Positions 7,438 to 15,737 are shown, numbered from the stretch's first letter. The stretch is 26,006 nt of DNA from JAXHUM01 sp034189325 (GCA_034189325.1 JAXHUM010000053.1:1-26006), one strand, 5' to 3'. The notes: generated by a model not told the origin, from the sequence alone. Numbers and translations: made by a program.

Positions 7438-8048
7438 TAGATCAGAACCTCTTTCGTAATCGTCGTCGTGACGTCGGAGAGGACTTTGAGCCTCTCGCTA
7501 GAGAGATCAAAGAAAAGGCCTGTCCCGGCCACCGAAAAAAAAGGGCCGTAGATCTTTACCGGTTTGTCCGTACTCACGTGCCCCGCCTTTTCATTGACCA
7601 TGAGATATTCGGTAACGATCCTGTATCCGTCTTCAGAAAAGCCTTCCAGGTCCTCCCACAGATTTATCTCACCTGAATCCTGTGAATAACTCCCCCTCTT
7701 CCCCTTCACCTTGATAGATGCCCTGTTTTCAGACTCGACCGTCAAAAAAAAGTCGGTGAAAAAGATGTTTTTCTTATCTCCGGACAGTTTGACCTCTTTT
7801 GCATCCAGGATCCATTTAACACCTTCGCGTGGATCATTATGGGTATAGTGAATGTCCTTGAGTTTGAGCCCCTCACCTCCTGTAATCGCATTCTCAACAA
7901 CGTCGGTTGACAGCCTGTAGCCGTTTTTGACAATATAAAATGCGGCGAGAGAAAGCAAAAGCCCCAAGGCAATGAGGGGCCATTGTCTTTTGAAAAATTT
8001 TCTGAAATCAGTCTTGTCGCTAAAACGCATCCTTCTGGCCTCTTTCAT
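7437..8048 (-). CDS. lptC: LPS export protein LptC
   Basis: Bitopic inner-membrane protein that passes LPS from LptB2FG to LptA. It has 203 residues with one membrane helix at about 23-41 and a periplasmic domain containing the LptC pattern LKDIHYTHNDPREGVKWILDA and later NLWEDLEGFSEDGYRI. Identity is supported more by topology and by the lptC-lptA-lptB order than by residue conservation. Two starts are possible: the ATG at 8048, or an in-frame ATG at 8030 with GAGG eight bases upstream. A promoter-like site lies just upstream, so this gene may head the lptC-lptA-lptB-rpoN transcript. Confidence 0.88.
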   Translation of the reverse strand: MKEARRMRFSDKTDFRKFFKRQWPLIALGLLLSLAAFYIVKNGYRLSTDVVENAITGGEGLKLKDIHYTHNDPREGVKWILDAKEVKLSGDKKNIFFTDFFLTVESENRASIKVKGKRGSYSQDSGEINLWEDLEGFSEDGYRIVTEYLMVNEKAGHVSTDKPVKIYGPFFSVAGTGLFFDLSSERLKVLSDVTTTITKEVLI

Positions 8049-8065
8049 AATAAGCCTAGGATTTT

Positions 8066-8095
8066 ATTATATCAATCCCCTTTCAATTCTGTAAA
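8066..8095 (-). promoter_or_regulatory. Putative sigma-70 promoter of lptC-lptA-lptB(-rpoN)
   Basis: On the minus strand TTTACA (8090-8095, five of six consensus bases) and a perfect TATAAT (8066-8071) are 18 bases apart. Transcription would begin about 10 bases before the lptC ATG at 8048, giving a very short leader if that ATG is used, or a normal leader with the ATG at 8030. This is the best promoter match I found in the window. Confidence 0.6.
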
Positions 8096-8101
8096 GCCAA
8101 A

Positions 8102-8147
8102 TTTCCGGTAGGTCCTCCCGATCCATAGGAGATTCGACTACCGGGAA
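8102..8147. repeat. Inverted repeat upstream of the lptC promoter
   Basis: CCGGTAG (8105-8111) and CTACCGG (8138-8144) are exact inverted copies, with further T/A pairs outside and an inner TCCT/AGGA pair. The element sits about 10 bases upstream of the predicted -35 box of lptC and about 150 bases after kdsA. It has no T-run on the minus strand, so a simple terminator of kdsA is not well supported. An operator is possible. The rest of the 8049-8291 spacer shows no gene and no recognisable kdsC or kdsD remnant. Confidence 0.4.
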
Positions 8148-8291
8148 AAGAGAGCATTGGGCCTTATAATCACTTTTTGCCCGGGCCGTCACATCATCCC
8201 GAACCAACGGTCCAGGAGAAAAAAGGATTCACGAGAGGGGCCTGGAACAAAGGATCATGGGCCAACGACCTCTATGGGAGAAAGAATTTGA

Positions 8292-9116
8292 TCAGACCTT
8301 TAAAAGTTCGTGTATTTTTTTGAGGCTAACCAGGAGAGAGTTTACCTCATGCAGGGGCAATGAATTGGGCCCGTCACAAAGGGCTGAGTCCGGATCGGGG
8401 TGGACCTCCATGAAGACGCCATCCGCTCCTGCCGCCACAGCTGCTTTTGACAGGTGGGGCACAAATTCTCTCTGACCTCCTGAGCTGGTAGCGTTTCCTC
8501 CAGGGAGCTGGACACTGTGGGTGGCGTCAAATACAACCGGGAAGCCTGTTTCTTTCATAATCGCGATAGATCGCATATCGACAACCAGATTATTATACCC
8601 AAAGGAGGTCCCCCTCTCCGTGAGGAGTATGGCATGGTTTCCCATGGCAGTCACCTTTTGTATGGCCGGCTTTATATCCCAAGGGGAGAGAAACTGCCCC
8701 TTTTTGATATTCACCGGGAGACCGGTTCGGGCGACAGATTGGAGAAGGTCACTCTGTCGGCAAAGAAATGCAGGGATCTGGATGACATCAAGGACCTCCG
8801 CGGCCCTTTCGATTTCATCTACGTTGTGGACATCGGAGAGGACGGGCAGGCCTGTTTCATCTTTCACTTTCTTAATAATCTGAAGGCCTTTTTCAAGCCC
8901 TGGCCCCCTGAAAGAATTCAGAGAGGTTCGATTGGCCTTGTCATACGATGTTTTGAAAATGACAGGGATATCGAGTGCCTTTCCGATCCTACTCAAAAAG
9001 CGGGCGATTTCGAGAGTCATCTCCTCAGTTTCAATCACGCAAGGACCGGAAATCAGGAAGAGGGGGCTCTCAGAATCAATGGTCCATGGACCGATTTGGA
9101 TGCTATGCTTCATCAT
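8292..9116 (-). CDS. kdsA: 3-deoxy-8-phosphooctulonate synthase (Kdo-8-P synthase)
   Basis: Condenses phosphoenolpyruvate with arabinose 5-phosphate to make Kdo-8-phosphate for the LPS inner core. The 274-residue TIM barrel shows ISGPCVIE, FKTSYDKANRTS, SDVHN, IQIPAFLCRQ, NIKKGQFLSP, FDATHSVQLPGG and a late EVHPDPD. Cys26 in SGPCVIE is the metal ligand of the metal-dependent class; the metal-independent E. coli type has Asn there. Start could be either of two adjacent ATGs, preceded by GAGAG. It follows rmuC by 12 bases and precedes the lpt genes by 243 bases; kdsC and kdsD, often neighbours, are absent. Confidence 0.97.
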   Translation of the reverse strand: MMKHSIQIGPWTIDSESPLFLISGPCVIETEEMTLEIARFLSRIGKALDIPVIFKTSYDKANRTSLNSFRGPGLEKGLQIIKKVKDETGLPVLSDVHNVDEIERAAEVLDVIQIPAFLCRQSDLLQSVARTGLPVNIKKGQFLSPWDIKPAIQKVTAMGNHAILLTERGTSFGYNNLVVDMRSIAIMKETGFPVVFDATHSVQLPGGNATSSGGQREFVPHLSKAAVAAGADGVFMEVHPDPDSALCDGPNSLPLHEVNSLLVSLKKIHELLKV

Positions 9117-9128
9117 TCCATTCTCTCA

Positions 9129-10445
9129 TTATGGGGTCCCAGGCACTTGATCCCTTTTTCCTGAATAAGGGGAATCTACCAGACCCAGGACATTTTCAGT
9201 ATCTCTTGCCGGGAGCTGCTCCACGTCTCGAAGTTTTCTCTCCATGGCCCTTGCCCGGATGTCTGTTTGGTCAATAGTATTGGCCGCCGCGTTCAGTTGT
9301 TTTCTGACAGTGGCGAGAACGCCACCGAATTTGCCGAATTCGGTTTTTATTGCCGCAAGGACCTTCCATACCTCGCTCGACCGCCTTTCGATGGCCAGTG
9401 TGTGAAAACCGATGCGCAGGCTGTTGAGAATGGCTGCAAGCGTGGTCGGCCCTGCAATAACGACTCTGTAGGACTGCTGGATCTTTTCAACCTGTCCCGG
9501 CTGACGCAGAAGTTCCGAATAGAGGCCCTCTGTGGGCAAGAACATTATAGCGAAGTCGGTGGTTCGTGGGGGATTCAGGTATTTGTCTCGAATCTCTTTT
9601 GCGGCCGTATGCATGGCTCGGACCAGTGATGAAGTGGCCTTTTGCATGGCATCAGGATTTGCCTTATCAATCGCATCAAGCAATCTCAGATAGTCCTCCT
9701 GAGGAAATTTTGAATCAATAGGCAACCATACACAGGATTCCGGCTCACTGTTTCGGCCGGGCAACCGGATCGCATATTCCACTTTTTCACGGGTCGTCTC
9801 ACGGGTCCGAACGTTTTTATCATACTGATCGGGCGTCAAGACCTGTTCGAGAATAGCCTCCAACTGGACCTCCCCCCAAGTGCCCCTTGCCTTGACATTG
9901 GTAAGTACTCGCTTAAGATCACCGACGCCCGTCGCAAGGTTTTTCATCTCACCGAGTCCCTGTTGAACGGCTTCAAGACGTTCACTGACAATATTAAAGG
10001 ACTCTCCGAGCCTTTTTTCAAGGGCGCTGTGCAGTTTTTCATCTACTGTCTGACGCATCTGGTCCAGTTTCTTTTCATTGCCTTCCTGGAGCCTTGTCAG
10101 CTGGGTATCGATTGTACCGTGGAGATTCCGGAGTCTTGTTTCATTCGAGTCTATTAATTCCTGAACCCCTTTCGTCACCATCGAGAGATGGTTGTTCAGA
10201 GACTGACCAATTTCGCCGATGGCCCTTACCAATGTATTGGTGGAGGCGTGTTGACTTGCGCTAACCTCCTCGCGGAGGGACCTGGCAGCCTTTGCAGATT
10301 CCAAGCGATTGTGGCGGAACGCTTCACTGAGAGACTGTTCGATTCTTTCGTTCTTTCTTTTTGAAGATATCTTCAACAGGTAGAGCAGCAGGATAAGGTT
10401 GAGCACCAAAAGAAGCACACAAGACCATTCGAAGATATGACTCAT
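9129..10445 (-). CDS. rmuC: RmuC family DNA recombination protein
   Basis: RmuC limits recombination at inverted repeats in E. coli; the domain belongs to the PD-(D/E)XK nuclease-like group and its biochemical action is not well established. The protein, 438 residues from the ATG at 10445, has one N-terminal membrane helix (about 5-24). A long coiled-coil region follows (about 25-190). The conserved RmuC core begins near KARGTWGEVQLEAILEQVLTP and continues through VWLPIDSKFPQEDYLRL, KYLNPPRTTDFAIMFLPTEGLYSEL and VVIAGPTTLAAILNSLRIGF. The frame is open to a TTG at 10478, but only the inner ATG gives a normal RmuC start. It is immediately upstream of kdsA. Confidence 0.93.
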   Translation of the reverse strand: MSHIFEWSCVLLLVLNLILLLYLLKISSKRKNERIEQSLSEAFRHNRLESAKAARSLREEVSASQHASTNTLVRAIGEIGQSLNNHLSMVTKGVQELIDSNETRLRNLHGTIDTQLTRLQEGNEKKLDQMRQTVDEKLHSALEKRLGESFNIVSERLEAVQQGLGEMKNLATGVGDLKRVLTNVKARGTWGEVQLEAILEQVLTPDQYDKNVRTRETTREKVEYAIRLPGRNSEPESCVWLPIDSKFPQEDYLRLLDAIDKANPDAMQKATSSLVRAMHTAAKEIRDKYLNPPRTTDFAIMFLPTEGLYSELLRQPGQVEKIQQSYRVVIAGPTTLAAILNSLRIGFHTLAIERRSSEVWKVLAAIKTEFGKFGGVLATVRKQLNAAANTIDQTDIRARAMERKLRDVEQLPARDTENVLGLVDSPYSGKRDQVPGTP

Positions 10446-10526
10446 GCCGTGAAGGTCTCCACAGAAAAGGGTGAACAAGTGAACAAAAAGATCATCACAA
10501 AACAGCAGGCGAGGGAACTCTCTTGC

Positions 10527-10554
10527 GCCGGTCTCTTTGAGGAAAATGACCGGC
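10527..10554. repeat. Inverted repeat between tatC and rmuC
   Basis: GCCGGTC (10527-10533) and GACCGGC (10548-10554) form a perfect seven-base stem, and the 14-base loop can add a TTT/AAA pair around a four-base turn. It lies about 73 bases after the tatC stop and about 82 before the rmuC ATG. The minus strand continues GCAAGAGAG, without a T-run, so it is not a standard intrinsic terminator. The remaining 10446-10626 spacer holds no other feature I can support. Confidence 0.4.
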
Positions 10555-10626
10555 CGTACCGTCTCTCGTCAAATCCTGCCTTCACAAAACAAACGAGTCT
10601 GATGGAGAAACAGTGGATCTATATCG

Positions 10627-11385
10627 TTATGAAGGCTCCACAGCAGCGGTCTCGTCAACATCTGATTTGTCTTTCCTCGCCAGCCTGGAAACCAAGATGC
10701 CTATTTCATACAGCAATATCAAAGGACCTGCCATCATAAACTGGGTAACAACATCTGGGGGCGTCAAAATAGCGGCGACCGCAAAGGTCAACAGGATCGC
10801 ATACTTGCGCTTCCGCTTCAATAGATCGGTAGTAATGACCCCGATTTTTGTGAGGAAGAAAATGACCACCGGGAGCTCAAAGACCAGGCCAAAGGCAAGG
10901 AGGAGTTTTATGGAGAACCCAAAGTACTGTTTTACCGATGGTAACGCCTTTACGTATTCGTTGGTAAACCCCATAAAGAATTTGAAGCCGAAAGGAAAAA
11001 CCACGAAATATCCAAAAAGGGCACCCCCCACAAAAAGAAGGGTGGAGCTTATCACAAACGGGACGACATGTTTTTTCTCTTTCTCATAAAGGCCCGGAGC
11101 CACGAACATCCAGAGTTCATAAAAAATTACGGGCGCCGCGGCCAGGATGCCTGTAATCAGGGACACCTTGATATAGGTTATGAACATCTCCGGGAGATTC
11201 GTAAAAATCAGGGGATCTCCCTCAGGCATAACCTTCGTGAGGGGCATGATCAGCAAATGGAAGAGCTTTTCCGAAAAAAAATAAGCAACCACAAAACCGA
11301 TGCCCGCGGCAACGGCGCAGGCAATCAATCTTTTGCGCAATTCCTCCAGGTGCCCCAGGAAGGGTTGCCTCTCCTGGCTATCCAT
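10627..11385 (-). CDS. tatC: Twin-arginine translocase subunit TatC
   Basis: Receptor and core subunit of the Tat system, which exports folded proteins with a twin-arginine signal. The 252 residues have six predicted membrane helices. The conserved cytoplasmic N-terminus FLGHLEELRKRLI contains the signal-recognition glutamates. Then come IFYELWMFVAPGLYEKEKKH and a proline-rich VFPFGFKFF segment, and the C-terminus is charged. The ATG lies inside the end of the preceding TatA/B gene (eight-base overlap) with AAGG just upstream, so the two are translated together. Confidence 0.97.
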   Translation of the reverse strand: MDSQERQPFLGHLEELRKRLIACAVAAGIGFVVAYFFSEKLFHLLIMPLTKVMPEGDPLIFTNLPEMFITYIKVSLITGILAAAPVIFYELWMFVAPGLYEKEKKHVVPFVISSTLLFVGGALFGYFVVFPFGFKFFMGFTNEYVKALPSVKQYFGFSIKLLLAFGLVFELPVVIFFLTKIGVITTDLLKRKRKYAILLTFAVAAILTPPDVVTQFMMAGPLILLYEIGILVSRLARKDKSDVDETAAVEPS

Positions 11386-11752
11386 GCCCTTCTATCTCCC
11401 GTTCTTTTTTATGATCGTGGGGTTTTTCGTCCTCCTCATCGCCTCTTTGATTTTCCTGACCCTTCCCACGGTAATCCTCCCCGTCAAAGACGGCCTCTTC
11501 ATTTTCATCCCATTCCAATCCATCTACGGTCTCTGTTCGATCCGCTTCAATGAAGGCATCAGTCAAATTCTCTTTGACCTCTTTGACATCCTCTTCAAAA
11601 TCCAGGCTCTCCTTGATCTCCTGAGTGGCCTTCTTGAATTCCGACAGACCCTTTCCCAATGCCCTGGCCAAATCAGGAAGCTTCTTAGGGCCGATGACGA
11701 TCAAGGCGATCACCAGAATGATAATCAGCTCAGGCATTCCTATGCCAAACAC
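11378..11752 (-). CDS. Sec-independent translocase TatA/TatB family protein
   Basis: Single-helix Tat component of 124 residues: MFGIGMPELIIILVIALIVIGPKKLP, then an amphipathic helix LARALGKGLSEFKKATQEI, then a long acidic tail. Glu8 and GPKKLP resemble TatB; the FKKA amphipathic helix occurs in both, so I do not choose a subunit letter. It is the only TatA/B gene here; whether a second copy exists elsewhere is unknown. The start is GTG with AGGAG six bases upstream; an ATG overlapping it by one base is out of frame. It overlaps tatC by eight bases. Confidence 0.93.
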   Translation of the reverse strand: MFGIGMPELIIILVIALIVIGPKKLPDLARALGKGLSEFKKATQEIKESLDFEEDVKEVKENLTDAFIEADRTETVDGLEWDENEEAVFDGEDYRGKGQENQRGDEEDEKPHDHKKEREIEGHG

Positions 11753-11771
11753 ATGACACTCCTTTTTCTTG

Positions 11772-12251
11772 CTACAGATCGATCATGAGAGCCGTCTCAT
11801 CGCAATCCGGGAATTTCGGGCATCTCAAACAGTCGGCCCATATTTTGTGAGGGAGACTCGATTTTTCTGTCTCTTGAAATCCCAGTCCTCTAAAAAAAGC
11901 GGGGACATAAGTGAGAACAAAGACTCTTCTTAATCCGAGGACATGGGCCTCATCCAGGCAGGCCTTAACGAGTTGCGATCCCAAGCCTTTTCCCTGCTGG
12001 TCCTTGTCTACGGCCAGAGATCTGATCTCGGCCAGGTCCTCCCAACATATTCCAAGGGCGCAAACCCCTAGGACCCGGGCCTGTCGATGATCCACTCCAC
12101 TGTTTTCAATAACGAAATAGTCCCTCAAATGATCGTAGAGTTCACTCAAGGGCCTTGGTAGAAGGAGATCTCTCCCAGCGTAGTAATTGAGCATCTCGTG
12201 TATGGTCCCGACATCTTGAATTGTTGCTTTTCTGATACTCATTGATGCCAT
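11772..12251 (-). CDS. Short ArgA-like N-acetyltransferase
   Basis: GNAT protein of 159 residues that resembles the short N-acetylglutamate synthase type, which lacks the amino-acid-kinase domain of E. coli ArgA. The acetyl-CoA loop is QGKGLG (86-91) after AEIRSLAVD. It is followed by VFVLTYVPAFFRGLGF and the subgroup's C-terminal LPHKIWADCLRCPKFPDC, in which Cys141, Cys144 and Cys150 form CxxC-x5-C. Acetylation of glutamate for arginine synthesis is inferred from the family; position after argS and a SPOR gene is compatible but not proof. Start may be residue 1 or the ATG at residue 4. It begins three bases after the SPOR gene stop. Confidence 0.8.
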   Translation of the reverse strand: MASMSIRKATIQDVGTIHEMLNYYAGRDLLLPRPLSELYDHLRDYFVIENSGVDHRQARVLGVCALGICWEDLAEIRSLAVDKDQQGKGLGSQLVKACLDEAHVLGLRRVFVLTYVPAFFRGLGFQETEKSSLPHKIWADCLRCPKFPDCDETALMIDL

Positions 12252-12254
12252 ACC

Positions 12255-12902
12255 CTATTCCGTGACCTTGGCAATATAGCTTGACAAGATCCCCTCTTTT
12301 TGGGCCAGTATTTTCTTGAGGTCTATCACCTCATTCCGGGTTTCAAATCTACCGCACCTTACTCGATAATAGGCCTTACCTTTTAGATGTACCTCGGTAT
12401 AGTACGCCTCAAAACCTCCGGCCTTTAGACGGTTAACCATTTTAAGGGCATTGATTTCACTATCGAGCGAGGCGACCTGGAGGGTGTATAATTCACCCTT
12501 CTTGATAGGTTGAACAGGTTTTGTTTCTTGAACAGGCCTCTTTTTCTCTTTTGTCTTTCCTTTATCTGCGTATTTTTTCTCCGCAGCCTGTTTCTTTTTA
12601 GTAATCAATTCATCATAATACAAGAATTTAGGGTCTTGCCCCAGGTTTTCCATGATCTCTGACTCAGGGCCCTTGCCTCCTTTCACCTCAATAACCTGGT
12701 CCTTGCCTGCTTTGGTCTCCAGACCTATCAGTGACTTAATGCCCTCGGGAATATAACCTCTCCCCGCCATAACCCCAAGCACAAAGATCCATCCAAGAAG
12801 GAGAAAGAGGAAAAGCCCGTAAAGGAAGATGGATTTTGGTGTGAGCTCCAAACGATGCATCTTTTGCTTCTTTTTCGATTTTGTGTTTTTATCCGCCATC
12901 AT
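12255..12902 (-). CDS. SPOR domain membrane protein
   Basis: Bitopic inner-membrane protein of 215 residues. A lysine-rich cytoplasmic start (about 1-25) is followed by one membrane helix (about 26-47) and a periplasmic linker rich in Lys, Glu and Pro. The C-terminal SPOR domain (about 136-215) begins GELYTLQVASLDSEINA, with later KAYYRVRCGRFETRNEV. SPOR domains bind denuded glycan strands at division septa, so a role at the septum is likely, in the manner of FtsN or DedD, but no closer name is justified. The gene follows argS by 12 bases and has a weak ribosome site before tandem ATGs. Confidence 0.87.
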   Translation of the reverse strand: MMADKNTKSKKKQKMHRLELTPKSIFLYGLFLFLLLGWIFVLGVMAGRGYIPEGIKSLIGLETKAGKDQVIEVKGGKGPESEIMENLGQDPKFLYYDELITKKKQAAEKKYADKGKTKEKKRPVQETKPVQPIKKGELYTLQVASLDSEINALKMVNRLKAGGFEAYYTEVHLKGKAYYRVRCGRFETRNEVIDLKKILAQKEGILSSYIAKVTE

Positions 12903-12914
12903 CTATTGCTTTTT

Positions 12915-14591
12915 TTACATTTTATCGGGGGCATTGACGCCGAGAAGGCCGAGTCCATTGGCTATGACAGTCCTGACAGCCTCTGCGAGCAATAGCCTCG
13001 CCTGACTCAGTGGCCTGTTTTTCGTAACTATCCTGTGCTCCGCGACCTTAGTCCCCAGATTGAAGTACCTGTGAAATGAGGCGGCGAGGACGCCGAGGTA
13101 ATACGTCAGGCGATGCGGTTCAAGGGTTTTTGCAATATCTTCCACCAATGTAGGAAACTCGGACATCGTTCTTATCAGTGATATCTCCTCCTCCAACACA
13201 AGCAGTCCCAGAAGCTCCTCAGCCCGGCGGGGAAAGGCCAGGCCTTCTTCTTCGGCTTTCCTGAAAATGCTGCATATCCTGGCATGTGCGTACTGGACAT
13301 AGTATACGGGATTGTCACTGTCCGCCTTCTTGACCAGATCTACGTCAAAGTCAAGGGTTGAATCGTGGCTTTTGGTCAGGAAGACAAATCGTGCTGCATC
13401 CACCCCTACCTCGTCCATAAGCTCCTGGAGCGTAACATACGATCCCGTACGTTTTGACATCTTGACCTCATGGCCGTTCTTCCATAATTTTGCCAGCTGA
13501 ATCAGTACGACCGACAGCCAATTGCCCGGAAAGCCGTGAGCAGAGACAGCCGCTTTAATGCGAGGAACATAACCGTGATGATCCGCCCCCCAGATATTGA
13601 TCGCCTTTTCAAATCCACGATTTCTTTTTTCAAGGTGGTAGGCTATATCAGATGCGAAATAGGTGAACTCGCCATCTTTTTTTCGTATAACACGGTCCTT
13701 ATCATCTCCAAAGTCTGAGGTCCTGATCCACGAAGCCCCCTCTCTTTCATAGATATGTCCTCTATCCTTAATCCCATTCAAGGTATCTTCCAGTAATCCC
13801 GATCTGAAAAGTTCCGTTTCACTGTACCAGACATCAAAGGGGACCCTGAACCGGGAGAGGTCTTCCTTGATCTCTTCGAGAATCAACTCTTTTCCGATCT
13901 TGGAGCAGGTGTCGATGGCCTCTTCGTCGGTCATCGAGTCAATCTTTTCGTCCCGTGCGATTTTTCCAGCGAGATCCGTGATGTATTCTCCATGGTATCC
14001 ATTTTCCGGAAAGGGGTACTCCGGATCCTCAATCTGTTTGACGCGGCTGAAAATAGACTCTCCCAAGAGCCTTATCTGGTTCCCTGCATCATTAATGTAG
14101 AATTCTCGGACCAGATCATATCCGCAAAAGGAAAGTACCCGGCACAAGGTGTCTCCCAGGGCAGCGCCTCGGCCATGCCCGATATGAAGGGGACCGGTTG
14201 GGTTGGCGCTGACGAACTCGACCACGACTCTTTGGCAGTTCCCAAGTTTACTTCTCCCATAGTCTTCCCTGAGTTCAAGAATATCCCCCAAGACCCTATG
14301 CCATTGCTCAGCCCTGATCCTGAAGTTGATGAAGCCGGGTGCGGCTATCTCCTTGGAGGCGAGGAGATCCTCCTCATCTACCAGGTTGTCCACAATGACA
14401 GACGCAATGCCAAGGGGTGGCTTCTTCTGACTTTTAGCAAGTACGAGAGGCAAATTAGTCGCCAGATGTCCATGATCGTCGTTCTTGGGGACCTCTATGA
14501 CAAAATTAGGAACAGATGTCCTTGCTAAGAGTCCGAGATCAAAACAACGGTTGAGAGTGGTTGTCAGGACAGTGTAAAGCTTATTGTTCAT
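12915..14591 (-). CDS. argS: Arginyl-tRNA synthetase
   Basis: Class I aminoacyl-tRNA synthetase that charges tRNA-Arg. The 558 residues show the N-terminal Arg-tRNA-synthetase domain (about 1-90, with the HLATNLPLVLAK segment). HIGH follows at 136-139 within SANPTGPLHIGHGRGA, then the IWGADHHGYVPRIKAA block and KMSKRTG with KMSK at 377-380. The DALR anticodon-binding domain ends in NGLGLLGVNAPDKM. AAGGA lies nine bases before the ATG and overlaps the end of alr, 12 bases away. All catalytic motifs are intact. Confidence 0.98.
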   Translation of the reverse strand: MNNKLYTVLTTTLNRCFDLGLLARTSVPNFVIEVPKNDDHGHLATNLPLVLAKSQKKPPLGIASVIVDNLVDEEDLLASKEIAAPGFINFRIRAEQWHRVLGDILELREDYGRSKLGNCQRVVVEFVSANPTGPLHIGHGRGAALGDTLCRVLSFCGYDLVREFYINDAGNQIRLLGESIFSRVKQIEDPEYPFPENGYHGEYITDLAGKIARDEKIDSMTDEEAIDTCSKIGKELILEEIKEDLSRFRVPFDVWYSETELFRSGLLEDTLNGIKDRGHIYEREGASWIRTSDFGDDKDRVIRKKDGEFTYFASDIAYHLEKRNRGFEKAINIWGADHHGYVPRIKAAVSAHGFPGNWLSVVLIQLAKLWKNGHEVKMSKRTGSYVTLQELMDEVGVDAARFVFLTKSHDSTLDFDVDLVKKADSDNPVYYVQYAHARICSIFRKAEEEGLAFPRRAEELLGLLVLEEEISLIRTMSEFPTLVEDIAKTLEPHRLTYYLGVLAASFHRYFNLGTKVAEHRIVTKNRPLSQARLLLAEAVRTVIANGLGLLGVNAPDKM

Positions 14592-14603
14592 GAATAGAAT
14601 TCC

Positions 14604-15737
14604 TTAATATTCCCTTATGTTTTGTCGGCCGATAGAACAAAAAATCTCATAGGATATGGTCCCCGCGGACCTCGCCAATTCATCCCCCGTAATCAGGGCC
14701 TCTCCCTGACCTCCGAGAAAAACCGTTTCATCCCCAGGTTCCACTCCCTTGAGCCCTGTTATATCGCAGATCGTAAGGTTCATGCAAATCCTACCCACAA
14801 CAGGGACTTTGACCTCATGGATTAGGGCGTTTCCCTTATTAGACGCGCTTCTGGGTAATCCATCTCCGTAACCTGCCGCTACAATCGCCACCCTGCACGG
14901 CCCATTCGTGTAATAGGTCTTTCCATAGCTGATAGGCGTCTGGTCAGGAAGGTCTCTTACCTGTATAATCGGACTGAGGAATTGCATGACCGGCCTCAAA
15001 GGGACGGGACTGACAAAGTCCGGTGACGGCAGTCCACCGTACAACATAATCCCCGGCCGAACCATATCGAAATGTGTGGCCTTGTGGGCCATGATTCCAG
15101 CGCTGTTTGCCAAGTTGTTATGTGAAAGATGGAGGCCCTGTGCGGCGGCCTGTTCAAGGGCCTCATGAAAACGCTCTATCTGGACTTTCGTAAAACCGGG
15201 AGATGGCTCATCGGCGCTCGAAAGATGCGAGGTGAGCCCTTCAAGGGCCAGGCCTTTGAACCTTTTAATTGTCTCTATGAAAGAGGCGGTGTCCCTGTAG
15301 GGGATCCCAAGGCGTCCCATTCCCGTGTCAATCTTCAGTTGGACACGAACCTTTTTATCCCTTCGGACACTCTCCCGGGCCAATATTTCAGCAGCAACGG
15401 CATCAAAAAGAATCGGTATCAGGTCGTGTTCCACTACCTGCGAGGCCTCATCGCTTTTCTGTATTCCAGATAGAATCACAATGGGCGTTTTTACGCCCCC
15501 TTTCCTTAACCGAAGTGCCTCATGAATGTGAGCGACTCCAAGAGCGTCGACCCCCTCTTTTTCAAGGGTCTGTGATACGGGTAACAAACCATGTCCATAA
15601 GCGTCGGATTTCACAACGGCCATTATTTTCGTGCCATGATCCACGAGCATTTTTACCTGTCTGAAGTTGTGAACAAGTGCTGAAAGATCGATCTTCACTC
15701 TATTGGATCTGACGTTCATGGATCCCGGCAACCTCAT
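14604..15737 (-). CDS. alr: Alanine racemase
   Basis: PLP enzyme that makes D-alanine for peptidoglycan. The 377 residues include the PLP lysine Lys43 in VVKSDAYGHG and the second catalytic base Tyr290 in AAGYGDG. QLKIDTGMGRLG and a MVRPGIMLYG segment are also present, as in the fold-type III family. Two starts are possible (ATG at 15737 or in frame seven codons in); neither has a strong ribosome site. It sits just before argS and 155 bases after rluD. Confidence 0.97.
   Translation of the reverse strand: MRLPGSMNVRSNRVKIDLSALVHNFRQVKMLVDHGTKIMAVVKSDAYGHGLLPVSQTLEKEGVDALGVAHIHEALRLRKGGVKTPIVILSGIQKSDEASQVVEHDLIPILFDAVAAEILARESVRRDKKVRVQLKIDTGMGRLGIPYRDTASFIETIKRFKGLALEGLTSHLSSADEPSPGFTKVQIERFHEALEQAAAQGLHLSHNNLANSAGIMAHKATHFDMVRPGIMLYGGLPSPDFVSPVPLRPVMQFLSPIIQVRDLPDQTPISYGKTYYTNGPCRVAIVAAGYGDGLPRSASNKGNALIHEVKVPVVGRICMNLTICDITGLKGVEPGDETVFLGGQGEALITGDELARSAGTISYEIFCSIGRQNIREY

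Noticed and set aside
8160..8175. TATAAT on the plus strand in the kdsA-lptC spacer
   Set aside because: No -35-like hexamer lies 16-18 bases upstream and no plus-strand gene follows.
8049..8291. Possible remnant of kdsC or kdsD
   Set aside because: Parts of the minus-strand frames I read contain early stops, and I see no recognisable motif such as the kdsC DxDG-type site.
8517..9164. Long open frame on the plus strand (215 codons) opposite kdsA
   Set aside because: It lies entirely antisense to well-supported kdsA and the end of rmuC, shows no family motif and has no ribosome site I would trust. The same holds for the 219-codon plus-strand frame at 23965-24624 opposite the protease gene.
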